A stretch of DNA of 64,000 nucleotides from an uncultured Nostocoides sp. (GTDB taxonomy: Bacteria; Actinomycetota; Actinomycetes; Actinomycetales; Dermatophilaceae): the NCBI GenBank assembly GCA_937873315.1, contig CALMQX010000025.1, positions 1 through 64,000 on the forward strand. The letters run 5' to 3'. The position numbers and the translations under genes are program-made. Positions 17,977 to 26,408 of this stretch are shown here, piece by piece. The first letter of the stretch is position 1; each line of letters opens with the position of its first letter. Under the pieces are notes generated by a model. That model did not search any database, was not told where the DNA came from, and worked only from the letters and a program-made list of their open reading frames with translations.

Positions 17977-19031
17977 GCGATGTCGGCGAAGTCCGGGCTG
18001 AGGACGCCTTCGATGTGGACCGCCTGGCGGCCTGGCTCGTGCGTGTCGATCCGTCGCTGGTGGGGACCCCGGCGGTGCGGCAATTCAGCGGCGGTGCCTC
18101 GAATCTCACGTATGCCCTGAGCTACCCCGATCGTGATGTCATCCTGCGGCGTCCGCCGCGGGGTGCCCATGTCGGCACGGCGCACGACATGGGGCGCGAG
18201 TATGCCGTCCAGGCCGCCTTGCGAACTGCCTATCCGCTGGTTCCACACATGGTGGCCAATTGCACCGATCCTGAGGTCATTGGCAGCCCGTTCTATGTCA
18301 TGGAGCGGATCGAGGGGACCATTCTTCGCAAGAGCATTCCCTCGTTGCTGGGATTGGCTCGCGCGGATGTCGAGCGATTGTGCCGCAACGCGATTGACGC
18401 TGTCATCGACTTGCACGGCGTCGACGTCCAGGCGGCCGGACTGAGCGACCTGGACCGTGGTGCGGGCTATGTGTCCCGGCAGGTGGCCGGATGGTCCTCG
18501 CGCATGCGGGCAGCTCGGACGGGTCGGGATGCGGCCTTTGAGGCGGTGATGGACTGGCTGGCCGAGCACCAACCACCCGACCAGCCACATACGTTGATCC
18601 ACAACGACTTTCGCTTTGACAACCTCGTCCTAGCGCCCTCGGACCCGACGCAGATTGTCGGCGTCTTGGATTGGGAGATGGCCACGGTCGGCGACCCTCT
18701 CATGGACCTCGCCGGGGCGCTCGCGTACTGGGTTCAGGCCGACGACGACCGGGTCATGCGGGCCATGCGGCTGCAGCCCACGCACACGCCCGGCATGTTG
18801 ACCCGGGACCAGGTCGTGGACTACTACTGCGACCGCCGGGGCATCGCGATGGATCGCTTCCGATGGACCTGGTACGAGGTGTTTGGGCTGTTCCGACTGG
18901 CCGTGATTGCCCAGCAGATCTACCACCGCTACCACCATGGTCAGACGACCAACCCTGCCTTCAAGAAGTTCCGCTGGCTGGTCTCCTATCTGGAATTGCG
19001 TTGTCGGGCAACGATGGCAGGCCTTCGATGA
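17973..19031 (+). CDS. APH-type phosphotransferase (ACAD10/11 kinase-like)
   Basis: 352-residue protein-kinase-fold small-molecule kinase. The catalytic loop HNDFRFDN (about residues 210-217) and the metal motif LDWEMATVGDP (about 230) are intact; QFSGGASNLTY near residue 37 resembles the nucleotide loop of the ACAD10/ACAD11 kinase domain. Aminoglycoside resistance is unlikely given the beta-oxidation context. I infer that it phosphorylates a hydroxyacyl-CoA for the ACAD-type enzyme two genes upstream, as LvaA does in Pseudomonas levulinate catabolism. GTG start overlaps the SDR stop; ATGA overlap leads into the phosphatase gene. Confidence 0.85.
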   Translation: MSDVGEVRAEDAFDVDRLAAWLVRVDPSLVGTPAVRQFSGGASNLTYALSYPDRDVILRRPPRGAHVGTAHDMGREYAVQAALRTAYPLVPHMVANCTDPEVIGSPFYVMERIEGTILRKSIPSLLGLARADVERLCRNAIDAVIDLHGVDVQAAGLSDLDRGAGYVSRQVAGWSSRMRAARTGRDAAFEAVMDWLAEHQPPDQPHTLIHNDFRFDNLVLAPSDPTQIVGVLDWEMATVGDPLMDLAGALAYWVQADDDRVMRAMRLQPTHTPGMLTRDQVVDYYCDRRGIAMDRFRWTWYEVFGLFRLAVIAQQIYHRYHHGQTTNPAFKKFRWLVSYLELRCRATMAGLR

Positions 19032-19717
19032 CCGTGATCCATCTGATTCGCCATGGCCAAGCATCGTGGGGGAAGCGCGACTACGACCGGCTCTCGGATA
19101 CCGGGCGACGGCAGGCCGTGGTCGTGGGCGAGGAGCTTGCCGAGCGCGGAATCGAGGCGACGACCCTGATCAGCGGGGCCATGCGTCGGCAACGGGACAC
19201 CGCTGCCCTCATGGCGGGAGCCGCGGGCTGGGGCGTGCCGGCCAGCGAGGATCCAGGGTGGAATGAGTACGACCACATGGGTGTCCTAGCCGGCTACAAA
19301 CGTCGATACCGTTCGATGACCGTGATGAAGGCCGACTTGGTACGCACGGGCAAGCCGTATGCCGCCTTCGAGGCCATGTACGCCCAGGCCATTGGCGCCT
19401 GGGTCAGCGGGCAGGCGCCCGGGCGATATGCCGAACCATTCGCCGACTTCAGTGCTCGGGTGGATGACGCGCTCGACCGGCTCATCGACTCTGCTGGACA
19501 CGATGACACCGTGGTCGTGGCGACCTCGGCCGGCGTCATCGCTCGGGTCATCACGCGCGTGGTCGATGGGCCGAGCGCCACCTGGGTGCGCCTGGAGCGC
19601 GCGATTACCAATGGCTCCCTGTCGACCCTGCGCGTGGGTGCCCGCGGCCTCCACCTGGTTACCTTCAACGAATCCCGACACCTGGAGCGCCAGCCCGGGC
19701 TGGCCACCGTCACGTAG
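19028..19717 (+). CDS. Histidine phosphatase (phosphoglycerate mutase-like)
   Basis: 229 residues, cytoplasmic. The N-terminal [10 protein letters not shown] carries the catalytic RHG of the histidine phosphatase superfamily, and [13 protein letters not shown] contains the late region, where the usual second catalytic histidine (often SHG) reads TSAG, a notable substitution. The start ATG overlaps the kinase stop (ATGA). Coupling to the kinase suggests removal or repair of a phosphorylated intermediate, but this is inference. Its conserved body ends about 13 nt before the next SDR. Confidence 0.8.
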   Translation: MTVIHLIRHGQASWGKRDYDRLSDTGRRQAVVVGEELAERGIEATTLISGAMRRQRDTAALMAGAAGWGVPASEDPGWNEYDHMGVLAGYKRRYRSMTVMKADLVRTGKPYAAFEAMYAQAIGAWVSGQAPGRYAEPFADFSARVDDALDRLIDSAGHDDTVVVATSAGVIARVITRVVDGPSATWVRLERAITNGSLSTLRVGARGLHLVTFNESRHLERQPGLATVT

Positions 19718-19730
19718 CGAAAGGCTCCAC

Positions 19731-20483
19731 ATGCCCACCACCCTCATCACCGGAGCCAGCTCGGGGCTCGGAGCCGAGATGGCTCGTCAATTTGCTGCGC
19801 GCGGTCATGACCTGGCCCTGTGCGCCCGCCGTACCGAGCGGCTCGAAGAGCTGGCCGTCGAACTGCGGGCGAGCAACCCAGGAGCTCGCGTTGAAGTGCG
19901 GGCCTTGGACGTCAATGACGATGCCGCCATCTTCGAGGCGTTCCGGGCATTTAGGGCCGACTTCGGCCGGATTGACCGGGTCATCGTCAATGCGGGCCTG
20001 GGCAAGGGCGCCCCGATCGGGACCGGGCGATATGACGCCAACCGAGCGACGGCGATGACGAACTTCGTTGCGGCGCTGGCCCAATGCGAGGCTGCCATGG
20101 AGATCTTCCGGGAGCAGAAGTCGGGTCATTTGGTCATGGTCTCCTCGGTCTCGGCCATGCGCGGCATGCCCAAGACGGTGACGACCTATGCCGCCACCAA
20201 GGCCGGGGTGGCCGCCCTCGCGGAGGGCATCCGCAGCGAGATGCTCACCACCCCCGAACTGGATATCAGCGTCTCGACCATTTACCCGGGCTACATCCGC
20301 TCGGAGATGAATGAGCGCGTCAAGCACACACCGTTCATGGTGGACACCGAGACAGGCGTGCGGGCGATGGTGGCCGCCATCGAGGCTGGGAAGAGCAATG
20401 CGCGCGTACCGGCATGGCCATGGGTGCCGCTTGGTTGGGCCATGCACAACCTCCCGCTCAGGGTCGTGCGCAAGCTGATCTGA
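19731..20483 (+). CDS. Short-chain dehydrogenase/reductase, second of the operon
   Basis: 250-residue [11 protein letters not shown] (7-14), NAG (about 85), and the VSSVS ... YAATK catalytic residues. [14 protein letters not shown] near residue 198 resembles SDR family reductases of acyl or steroid type. The C-terminus ([17 protein letters not shown]) is hydrophobic and could contact the membrane. ATG 19731 follows the phosphatase stop by 13 nt. It is likely the last gene of the ACAD operon; a 97-bp gap follows. Confidence 0.88.
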   Translation: MPTTLITGASSGLGAEMARQFAARGHDLALCARRTERLEELAVELRASNPGARVEVRALDVNDDAAIFEAFRAFRADFGRIDRVIVNAGLGKGAPIGTGRYDANRATAMTNFVAALAQCEAAMEIFREQKSGHLVMVSSVSAMRGMPKTVTTYAATKAGVAALAEGIRSEMLTTPELDISVSTIYPGYIRSEMNERVKHTPFMVDTETGVRAMVAAIEAGKSNARVPAWPWVPLGWAMHNLPLRVVRKLI

Positions 20484-20498
20484 CCGGGCTGACCCCAC

Positions 20499-20527
20499 TG
20501 TCGGCGCTGTCCCGGACGCTCTAGATT
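20499..20527 (+). promoter_or_regulatory. Possible promoter of the aminotransferase operon
   Basis: A -10-like TAGATT (20522-20527) has a TGTCGG 17 nt upstream (20499-20504). The leader to the ATG at 20581 would be about 45 nt and contains a purine-rich ribosome site (GAAGGGG), unlike the leaderless genes nearby. Confidence 0.35.
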
Positions 20528-20580
20528 GGGTGGTGGTGCCCAATGGCGGGCGCTGCCGACCCGAGTGAAGGGGCCGTCAC

Positions 20581-21774
20581 ATGGCACTGGCAGAGCGGTT
20601 GAGTCGGCTTGGCACGGAGACGGCCTTCGCCGTGTCTGCGGCAGCAGCGCAGTGGGGTGCGCGCGGGCATCGCATTTACCCCTTCCACCTGGGTGACATC
20701 GACCTGCCCACCCCGGCCAATGTGGTCGAGGCCATGCAGCGTGCCGTGGCCGACGGGCACACCGGCTACTGCCCCGGGCCTGGGATCGGGCCATTGCGGG
20801 AGGCGCTCGCCGACGATATTGGTGCGCAGCGAGGGATGCCGCTGAGCCCGGACAACATCACCGTGCAACCCGGCGGGAAGCCGGTGATCACCAAGTTCAT
20901 TCAGGCGCTGATGAATCCGGGGGATGAGGTGCTCTATCCCAACCCGGGATACCCGATCTATGAGAGTCAGATCGAGTACTTCGGGGGAGTGGCCAAGCCC
21001 TACTGCTATGTGCCGACGACCCACGGCTTCGCCATCGACCTGGATCAGGTGGCCGCCATGGTGACCCCACGAACGCGGGCCATCATCTACAACGACTTGC
21101 AGAATCCGATCGGAGCGGAGTCCACCGACGCTGAGCGTGAAGCGGTCGCAGAGTTGGCCCGAAGGCATGACCTTTGGGTGCTATCGGACGAGGCCTATTT
21201 CGAGATGCGCTACTCGGGCACCTCGAGATCCATTGCCGCACTTGACGGTATGGCGGAGCGCACCGTGATCCTGTACACCTTCAGCAAGAAGTTCGCTATG
21301 ACCGGGTGGCGCCTTGGCTGCGCGGTTGCCCCGCGCGAGGTCAGCGCGGTCTTCGGCACGCTGAACACCAACAACGAGAGTTGCACCACCCACTTTGTGC
21401 AGTGGGCTGGCGTGGAAGGCATCCGGGGAGATCAGAGCGGACCGCGGGCTATTCGGCGTGAGTTGCAGGCTCGCCGTGATGCCTGCGCCGCCGCCTTGAA
21501 TGACATGGCAGGCGTATCCGTTGCGGTCCCCAATGCCACCTTCTATCTCTTCCCGGATGTCACGGACGCCATGGCCCGCAAGGCCATTGGCGATCTGTCG
21601 ACCTTTGCGCAGGAGGCCTTGCACGCTACCGGAGTCTCATTCTGCACGCGCCTGCACTTCGGCCGACCCCAGCCAGGGGAGGACCGCTTCTATGCGCGCT
21701 TTGCGTATAGCGGTCTGCCGGTGCACGCCATCGAGGAAGGCCTCGGGCTGCTCAAGGAATGGATCGAGGCCTGA
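20581..21774 (+). CDS. PLP-dependent class I aminotransferase
   Basis: 397-residue fold-type I aminotransferase. The PLP lysine sits in TFSKKFAMTGWRLG (about residue 238), with YPNPGYPIYES and NDLQNPIGAEST matching the substrate and cofactor loops of AspC-like enzymes. The following gene codes for a glyoxylate/hydroxypyruvate reductase and glycerate kinase is convergent beyond it, so the donor might be serine or a related amino acid feeding hydroxypyruvate; this is inference. The next gene starts 1 nt after the stop codon. Confidence 0.88.
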   Translation: MALAERLSRLGTETAFAVSAAAAQWGARGHRIYPFHLGDIDLPTPANVVEAMQRAVADGHTGYCPGPGIGPLREALADDIGAQRGMPLSPDNITVQPGGKPVITKFIQALMNPGDEVLYPNPGYPIYESQIEYFGGVAKPYCYVPTTHGFAIDLDQVAAMVTPRTRAIIYNDLQNPIGAESTDAEREAVAELARRHDLWVLSDEAYFEMRYSGTSRSIAALDGMAERTVILYTFSKKFAMTGWRLGCAVAPREVSAVFGTLNTNNESCTTHFVQWAGVEGIRGDQSGPRAIRRELQARRDACAAALNDMAGVSVAVPNATFYLFPDVTDAMARKAIGDLSTFAQEALHATGVSFCTRLHFGRPQPGEDRFYARFAYSGLPVHAIEEGLGLLKEWIEA

Positions 21775-21775
21775 G

Positions 21776-22741
21776 ATGGCGCGAGTAGTGGTCACCGGAC
21801 GCATCCCGTCCGACGGATTGGACTTGCTGCGTCGTCATCACGAGGTCACGGCCTGGGACGAGGACCGCGCCATCACCCGGACGGAGTTGCTGGAGTTCGT
21901 CCGGAACGCCGACGGCCTGGTCACTCTGCTCACCGAAAAGGTGGACAGTGAGTTGCTGGATGCCGCCGGACCCAACCTCAAGGTCGTCGCGAATGTCGCT
22001 GTGGGATATAACAATATCGACGTTGCAGCCTGCGCGGATCGGGGCGTGGTCGCAACGAATACCCCCGGTGTGCTGACCGAGGCGACGGCGGACACCGCAT
22101 TCGCTCTCATGCTCATGGCCACCCGTCGACTCGGAGAGGGCGAACGCGTGATCCGCAGTGGAACGCCCTGGCAGTGGGGAATGTTCTACCTGCTCGGCAG
22201 CGGCATTCAAGGCAAAGTGCTCGGCATTGTGGGCGCCGGCGCCATCGGGATCGCGATGGCTCGACGCGCCAAGGCCTTCGGGATGTCGGTGATCTACACC
22301 GGTCCGACTGCCCTGGCTCCCGAGGTGGAGGCCGAGCTCGGCGCAAGACGGGTCGACTTCGGCGAGCTTCTGCGCACCAGTGATGTCATCTCGCTGCACT
22401 GTCCGTATCTGCCGGAGACCCACCACCTGATCGGTACGCCCGAGTTGGCGAAGATGAAGGCAACCGCCTTCCTGATCAATTCGGCCCGCGGGCCGATCAT
22501 CGATGAGAGCGCGCTGGTGGAGGCACTGCGCCAACGCCAGATCGCTGGGGCCGGGCTGGACGTTTTCGAGTTCGAGCCGGCCGTCCACGAAGGACTGCTA
22601 GAACTCGACAACGTGGTTCTCTTGCCGCACCTGGGATCGGCCACCAACGAAACTCGCACGGCCATGGCGGTCCTTGCGGCGGACAATGCCGTGGCAGTGC
22701 TGGCGGGGAAGCCCGCGATTACTGCGGTGGCGGGCCGCTGA
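21776..22741 (+). CDS. D-2-hydroxyacid dehydrogenase (glyoxylate/hydroxypyruvate reductase-like)
   Basis: 321-residue NAD(P)H enzyme. ANVAVGYNNIDVAAC leads into the Rossmann motif GIVGAGAIGIAMARR (about 146-160); catalytic R lies in NSARGPIID, E in DVFEFEP and H in LLPHLGSAT. The sequence matches bacterial glyoxylate/hydroxypyruvate reductases, giving glycolate or D-glycerate in the cytoplasm. Together with the aminotransferase before it and glycerate kinase after it, a hydroxypyruvate-glycerate-phosphoglycerate route is plausible. Its 3' end overlaps the convergent kinase gene by 23 bp. Confidence 0.9.
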   Translation: MARVVVTGRIPSDGLDLLRRHHEVTAWDEDRAITRTELLEFVRNADGLVTLLTEKVDSELLDAAGPNLKVVANVAVGYNNIDVAACADRGVVATNTPGVLTEATADTAFALMLMATRRLGEGERVIRSGTPWQWGMFYLLGSGIQGKVLGIVGAGAIGIAMARRAKAFGMSVIYTGPTALAPEVEAELGARRVDFGELLRTSDVISLHCPYLPETHHLIGTPELAKMKATAFLINSARGPIIDESALVEALRQRQIAGAGLDVFEFEPAVHEGLLELDNVVLLPHLGSATNETRTAMAVLAADNAVAVLAGKPAITAVAGR

Positions 22742-23885
22742 CTGACGACTGCCCGGGCAGAACCCGCTCGGCGACCAGCCGCTCCAATAGCTCACCGGCG
22801 CGGGCCACGCAGATCGTCGGATCAGGCTCGAGATCGGTCAAGGCATACACACCCGCAAAGCCGCTGGCCGCCAACTGTGCGTCGGTGAGGCGGCGCCGAC
22901 CGCAGACCGCCACCACCGGTATGCCGTGGGCCGCCGCTCGCCGGGCCACCCCGGCCGGTGCCTTGCCCAGAACCGTTTGAGCGTCGATGGCGCCTTCGCC
23001 GGTGATCACCAGATCGCAGCCCGCCAGGGCCGCGTCCAGGCCCACCAGATCCAGGACGATGTCGATGCCCGGCCGCAGGTGGGCACCCAACACGGCGCGG
23101 GCGGCATACCCGACCCCACCCGCGGCGCCGGCGCCGGGCTCGGCACGCAGGTCTTGGCCACTGACGCCGGTGACGACATCTGCCCAGTGGGTCAGGCCGG
23201 CGTCCAGCTCCTCGACCTGGGCCGGGTCGGCGCCCTTTTGCGGCGCGAAGACCGCGGCTGCACCAGAGGGGCCGGTCAGGGGACTGTCCACATCACAGGC
23301 AAACTCCACCTGCGTCAGCGCCAACCTCGGGGTGAACCGCCGGGCGTCCAGGGAGGCGACCGAGGCCAGCCCGATCCCGCCCTCAGGGACCGGATTGCCC
23401 GCCTCATCGAGTGCGGCAATGCCGAGCGCTGCCAGCATGCCCACCCCGCCATCGGTCGACGCCGAGCCACCGATGCCCACCCACATGCGGGTGGGCCGCT
23501 CCCGTTCCAGAGCCACCCGCATGACCTCACCAAGCCCTCGGCTGGATGCCGTCAGCGGTGCCGGAATGCCATCGGGCAGGCGCAAGAGCCCGCAGGCATC
23601 GGCCATCTCGACGACCACATCGCGGCCCAGCGCAGGCAGCGGCCGAGAGCGCACGGCATACGCCGACTGCACGGGCATTCCGGTGGGGCCAGCCACGGTC
23701 ACCGGCATCAGGGTGAAGCCAGCGGCCTGGGCGGCAGCCAGCATCCCGTCACCACCGTCAGCGACGATGACCGATGCCACCTCGATGGCTCGGTCCCACT
23801 GGCTGATCCCGGCAGCAATGTGGGCGATGACCTCGGTGGCCGTCAGCGAGCCCTTGAACTTGTCGCTGGCGATGAGTACGCGCAT
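22719..23885 (-). CDS. glxK: Glycerate kinase (GarK/GlxK family)
   Basis: 388-residue ATP-dependent kinase producing 2-phosphoglycerate from D-glycerate. The N-terminus RVLIASDKFKGSLTA and the segments VADGGDGMLAA, WVGIGGSASTDGGVGMLAALG and ITGEGAIDAQT are the conserved blocks of the type I glycerate kinase family. It lies tail to tail with the hydroxyacid dehydrogenase gene (23-bp overlap), so the two functions are neighbours but separately transcribed. It begins 1 bp before the stop of the upstream GNAT gene. Confidence 0.95.
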   Translation of the reverse strand: MRVLIASDKFKGSLTATEVIAHIAAGISQWDRAIEVASVIVADGGDGMLAAAQAAGFTLMPVTVAGPTGMPVQSAYAVRSRPLPALGRDVVVEMADACGLLRLPDGIPAPLTASSRGLGEVMRVALERERPTRMWVGIGGSASTDGGVGMLAALGIAALDEAGNPVPEGGIGLASVASLDARRFTPRLALTQVEFACDVDSPLTGPSGAAAVFAPQKGADPAQVEELDAGLTHWADVVTGVSGQDLRAEPGAGAAGGVGYAARAVLGAHLRPGIDIVLDLVGLDAALAGCDLVITGEGAIDAQTVLGKAPAGVARRAAAHGIPVVAVCGRRRLTDAQLAASGFAGVYALTDLEPDPTICVARAGELLERLVAERVLPGQSSVSGPPPQ

Positions 23886-23886
23886 G

Positions 23887-24408
23887 TCACAGCTCGCGAT
23901 GCATCACGTGGAGGCCGACGCGCCCATGACGAGCGGAGTCGAAGGCCGCAGGGACTGTGCCGATGATCCTGAAGCCGAGTTCCTGCCAGAGCGCGACGGC
24001 TGCTGTATTGGTCTGCACGACCGCATTGAATTGCATTGCGGCATAACCCTGCTCGGCGGCCCAGGCCAGCACCCACCGGCCCAACGCTCGTCCGACTCCG
24101 CGGCCCTGCGCCGTCGGAGCGACCATGAATGATGCGGTGGCGACGTGCGCGCCGCGTCCGGGCCGATTCGGTCCGCTCTTGGCCGACCCGAGGATCGCGC
24201 CTGAGGTCGGGTCCACGGCAACCACCGTGATGCTTGGTCCGTCGGAGCCCGCGTCGAACCACCACGACGAGGCCAGCGCGGTATCCCGATCGTCGAAGGG
24301 AGGGTAGGCGTAGGTCTCACCCTCGTTCACGATCGCGCGAAAGACCGGGAAGAAGGCGGACCAATCCGCCTCGGTCATCGCGCGGATGACCAGGGCTTCC
24401 TGCGACAT
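23887..24408 (-). CDS. GNAT family N-acetyltransferase
   Basis: 173-residue acyltransferase. The acetyl-CoA loop VAPTAQGRGVGRALG (about residues 92-106) and NAVVQTNTAAVALWQELGFRIIGTVP near the C-terminus are clear GNAT motifs of the RimI/phosphinothricin-acetyltransferase-like group. ATG 24408 begins the conserved part; the frame stays open to 24453. It follows the PPOX gene by 14 nt and precedes glycerate kinase by 1 nt, so the three are probably transcribed together. Confidence 0.88.
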   Translation of the reverse strand: MSQEALVIRAMTEADWSAFFPVFRAIVNEGETYAYPPFDDRDTALASSWWFDAGSDGPSITVVAVDPTSGAILGSAKSGPNRPGRGAHVATASFMVAPTAQGRGVGRALGRWVLAWAAEQGYAAMQFNAVVQTNTAAVALWQELGFRIIGTVPAAFDSARHGRVGLHVMHREL

Positions 24409-24422
24409 GGGCGGGTGAGTGC

Positions 24423-24857
24423 CTAGGAGGTGGTGGGCCGCATGTGCAGCCACGGCCGGGTCAACTCGAAACGGCGTCCGGTGATCTCGTCAACCTCGAT
24501 GGCGATCACGTTGAACTTGGCCGTGTCCACCCAGGGCCGCAGGGGGAGTTGGTCAGTCGCATCGGCTTCATGGCCCTCCAACTGACGAGCGCGGCCGCGC
24601 ACAATGACGCTGGTGGCATCAGTGTCGCTGAACTCGTCGATCTCGAAGGCGACATCGGAATTGATGGTCAGGCCCAGCAGTTTGGAGCCCTCCGCAGTCC
24701 GGAAAACGATGCGCCGCTGCTCGTCAATGGCGTAGTTGATCGGCACGATGTGGACCTCGTCCAGCAAGTGGAAGGCCAGTCGGCCAAACTCCTGCGCATG
24801 GAGGAACTCCCAGCAGTCGTGCTCGGTCAGCGCGTGCACGGGGCTGTGCTCGGACAT
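24423..24857 (-). CDS. Pyridoxamine 5'-phosphate oxidase family flavoprotein
   Basis: 144-residue split-barrel protein of the PPOX group, likely FMN or F420 binding. AQEFGRLAFHL, VPINYAIDEQRRIVFRTAEGSK and the closing RPWVDTAKFNVIAIEVDEITGRRFEL form the characteristic small PPOX layout. It is a clear paralogue of the protein at 61852-62262, sharing INYA, IxFRTAEGSK and ITGRxF. A strong AGGAGG stands 6 nt before the ATG. Enzymatic role unknown; proteins of this group are often annotated only as FMN-binding. Confidence 0.85.
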   Translation of the reverse strand: MSEHSPVHALTEHDCWEFLHAQEFGRLAFHLLDEVHIVPINYAIDEQRRIVFRTAEGSKLLGLTINSDVAFEIDEFSDTDATSVIVRGRARQLEGHEADATDQLPLRPWVDTAKFNVIAIEVDEITGRRFELTRPWLHMRPTTS

Positions 24858-24937
24858 GGTGGCCTCCTAGGAGCATCGCCGAATCCTTCAGGTCAACCCT
24901 AGTCACCGCAGAGCCCCGGGCGCACCCCGGCCCTGAG

Positions 24938-26269
24938 TTACTGGTCAGTTCGTCGCGTCTCGAAGCTGAAGCGGTGCCGCCGCAGGCGCTCGATCAGCGG
25001 CATACCGATGCCCGATGAAGGTGTCAGCACCCCGACACGATCGGGCAGCGAGGCGGTGTCATTGACCAGGGCAAGAGCAGCCTGCCCGAGCATGATCGCG
25101 GTCCCTGAGTAGCCCGGGTCGTAGGGCGCACTGACCGTCGTGAGATAGCGAGCACCCGAGGTGGTCTCGGCGGTGATGTCCATTCGGAAGCGTCCGCGGG
25201 CCATAGCCTCATCGCTCGGACCATCGCCAGGCTTGGGAAGCAGCGGGTCAACCAGCTTGCGGGTGGGTCCGAAGGCGAGGGCCAGACCGCCCACGCCCAG
25301 GCCGACACTCATCCCGGTGGCCATCAGGGCGCCCTTGGGGCCGGGTCCGAAGTCAGTGTGCTCGCCGTACCGGAAGCCCTCGCCGTAGCCGAGCAGGGAG
25401 GCCGATCGGCAGACGACTCGGGTGTTGAAGTTGGCCATGATGAAGGGGCCGGTGAAGTGCCCGGCGGGATTGCGCCGCACCGGCGAAGACTTGGCGATCT
25501 TGGTCGCCCGGCCGAGCACGGCGTCCAGGATCGCGGCCGGAGCCGAGGCGCCGCTGGTTGGACGTGCCGCGTGTGCGGGTGGGTTCGTGGCTGCAGCGCG
25601 GGCGGGCCGGGCGGGGCGAGTGCCATCGGCCAGGCTCCACGGGTTGGCCATGACTGCGCGCGCGCCCGCGTCCTTGACGACCTCGGCCGCCTGATTGCGG
25701 GCCGAGTCGACGGTCCCCCCGCTAAAGCCTCCCTTGAGCTGGGTCACCGCCAACTGGGTCCGCGCGAGGTCACCGGCGCCATCCTCCGCAGCGGTGCGCC
25801 AGGTGAGGAAGACCCCCAGATCACTGGGGATGGAATCGAAGCCGCACGCGTGCACGATGCGGGCTCCCGAACGCCGAGCGGCCTTGTCGTGCTTGTCGAT
25901 GGTGTCCTTGACGAAGAGCACTTCACCGGTCAGATCGCAGTAGTGCGTGCCGGCGGCGGCGCATGCGGCTACCAGCGCCTTGCCGTACCTCTGGTAGGGC
26001 CCCACGGTGGTGACAACGACCTTGGTTCGCGCGGCAAGATCCTGCACGGCTCCGGTGTCGGCGGCATCGACCACGAGCAGGGGCCACTCACGGGCTGGTC
26101 CGGTTAGTTCGGCCCGAATGCCTTCAAGTTTGCTTTGGGAGCGGCCGGCCAGGGCGATTCGGACACCGTCGGCGGCGCCCTTGGCCTCGTCCGCAAGATG
26201 CTGAGCGGTCAACCGGCCGACAAATCCGGTGGCTCCGAAGAGGACGATGTCGAAGTCGCGATCAGTCAT
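24938..26269 (-). CDS. Saccharopine dehydrogenase-like NAD(P)-binding protein
   Basis: 443 residues. The N-terminal Rossmann motif VLFGATGFVGRLTAQHL (about residues 9-25) and HACGFDSIPSDLGVFL in the middle identify the saccharopine-dehydrogenase-like family that includes the mycobacterial trans-acting enoyl reductase Rv2953 and Rv2449c. An Ala/Pro-rich stretch (about 222-250) sits between domains. True lysine metabolism is unlikely. ATG 26269 is supported by a TAGGGT 7 nt upstream; the frame is otherwise open far upstream through an intergenic palindrome. Confidence 0.85.
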   Translation of the reverse strand: MTDRDFDIVLFGATGFVGRLTAQHLADEAKGAADGVRIALAGRSQSKLEGIRAELTGPAREWPLLVVDAADTGAVQDLAARTKVVVTTVGPYQRYGKALVAACAAAGTHYCDLTGEVLFVKDTIDKHDKAARRSGARIVHACGFDSIPSDLGVFLTWRTAAEDGAGDLARTQLAVTQLKGGFSGGTVDSARNQAAEVVKDAGARAVMANPWSLADGTRPARPARAAATNPPAHAARPTSGASAPAAILDAVLGRATKIAKSSPVRRNPAGHFTGPFIMANFNTRVVCRSASLLGYGEGFRYGEHTDFGPGPKGALMATGMSVGLGVGGLALAFGPTRKLVDPLLPKPGDGPSDEAMARGRFRMDITAETTSGARYLTTVSAPYDPGYSGTAIMLGQAALALVNDTASLPDRVGVLTPSSGIGMPLIERLRRHRFSFETRRTDQ

Positions 26270-26276
26270 GGGCGTC

Positions 26277-26282
26277 ACCCTA
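26277..26282 (-). promoter_or_regulatory. Putative -10 hexamer of the saccharopine-dehydrogenase-like gene
   Basis: TAGGGT on the minus strand ends 7 nt before the ATG at 26269, predicting a leaderless transcript independent of the upstream bpa gene. Confidence 0.45.
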
Positions 26283-26333
26283 AGGGGCCAACGGCTTGGG
26301 CGCCGAACACAGCGATCCGCCCTCGCATGCCTG

Positions 26334-26395
26334 GTCGAGAGTAGCGAACACTCCGTATGCCGCTCCCCGGAGACGGAGTGTTCTCTACTCTCGAC
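26334..26395. terminator. Long near-perfect inverted repeat after bpa
   Basis: Arms 26334-26356 and 26373-26395 pair over 23 positions with one mismatch and a 16-nt loop (26357-26372). It lies 13 nt beyond the bpa stop on the minus strand, so a terminator is the simplest reading, although no T-tract follows. A GTATGCCG word straddles the top of the left arm and the loop. It could alternatively be a REP-like element. Confidence 0.6.
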
Positions 26396-26408
26396 CTCAC
26401 GGGAGCGC

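Noticed and set aside
17973-19031. Aminoglycoside phosphotransferase (antibiotic resistance).
   Set aside because: The kinase fold is shared, but the operon with an ACAD10/11-type dehydrogenase and SDRs and the sequence style fit acyl-CoA metabolism better.
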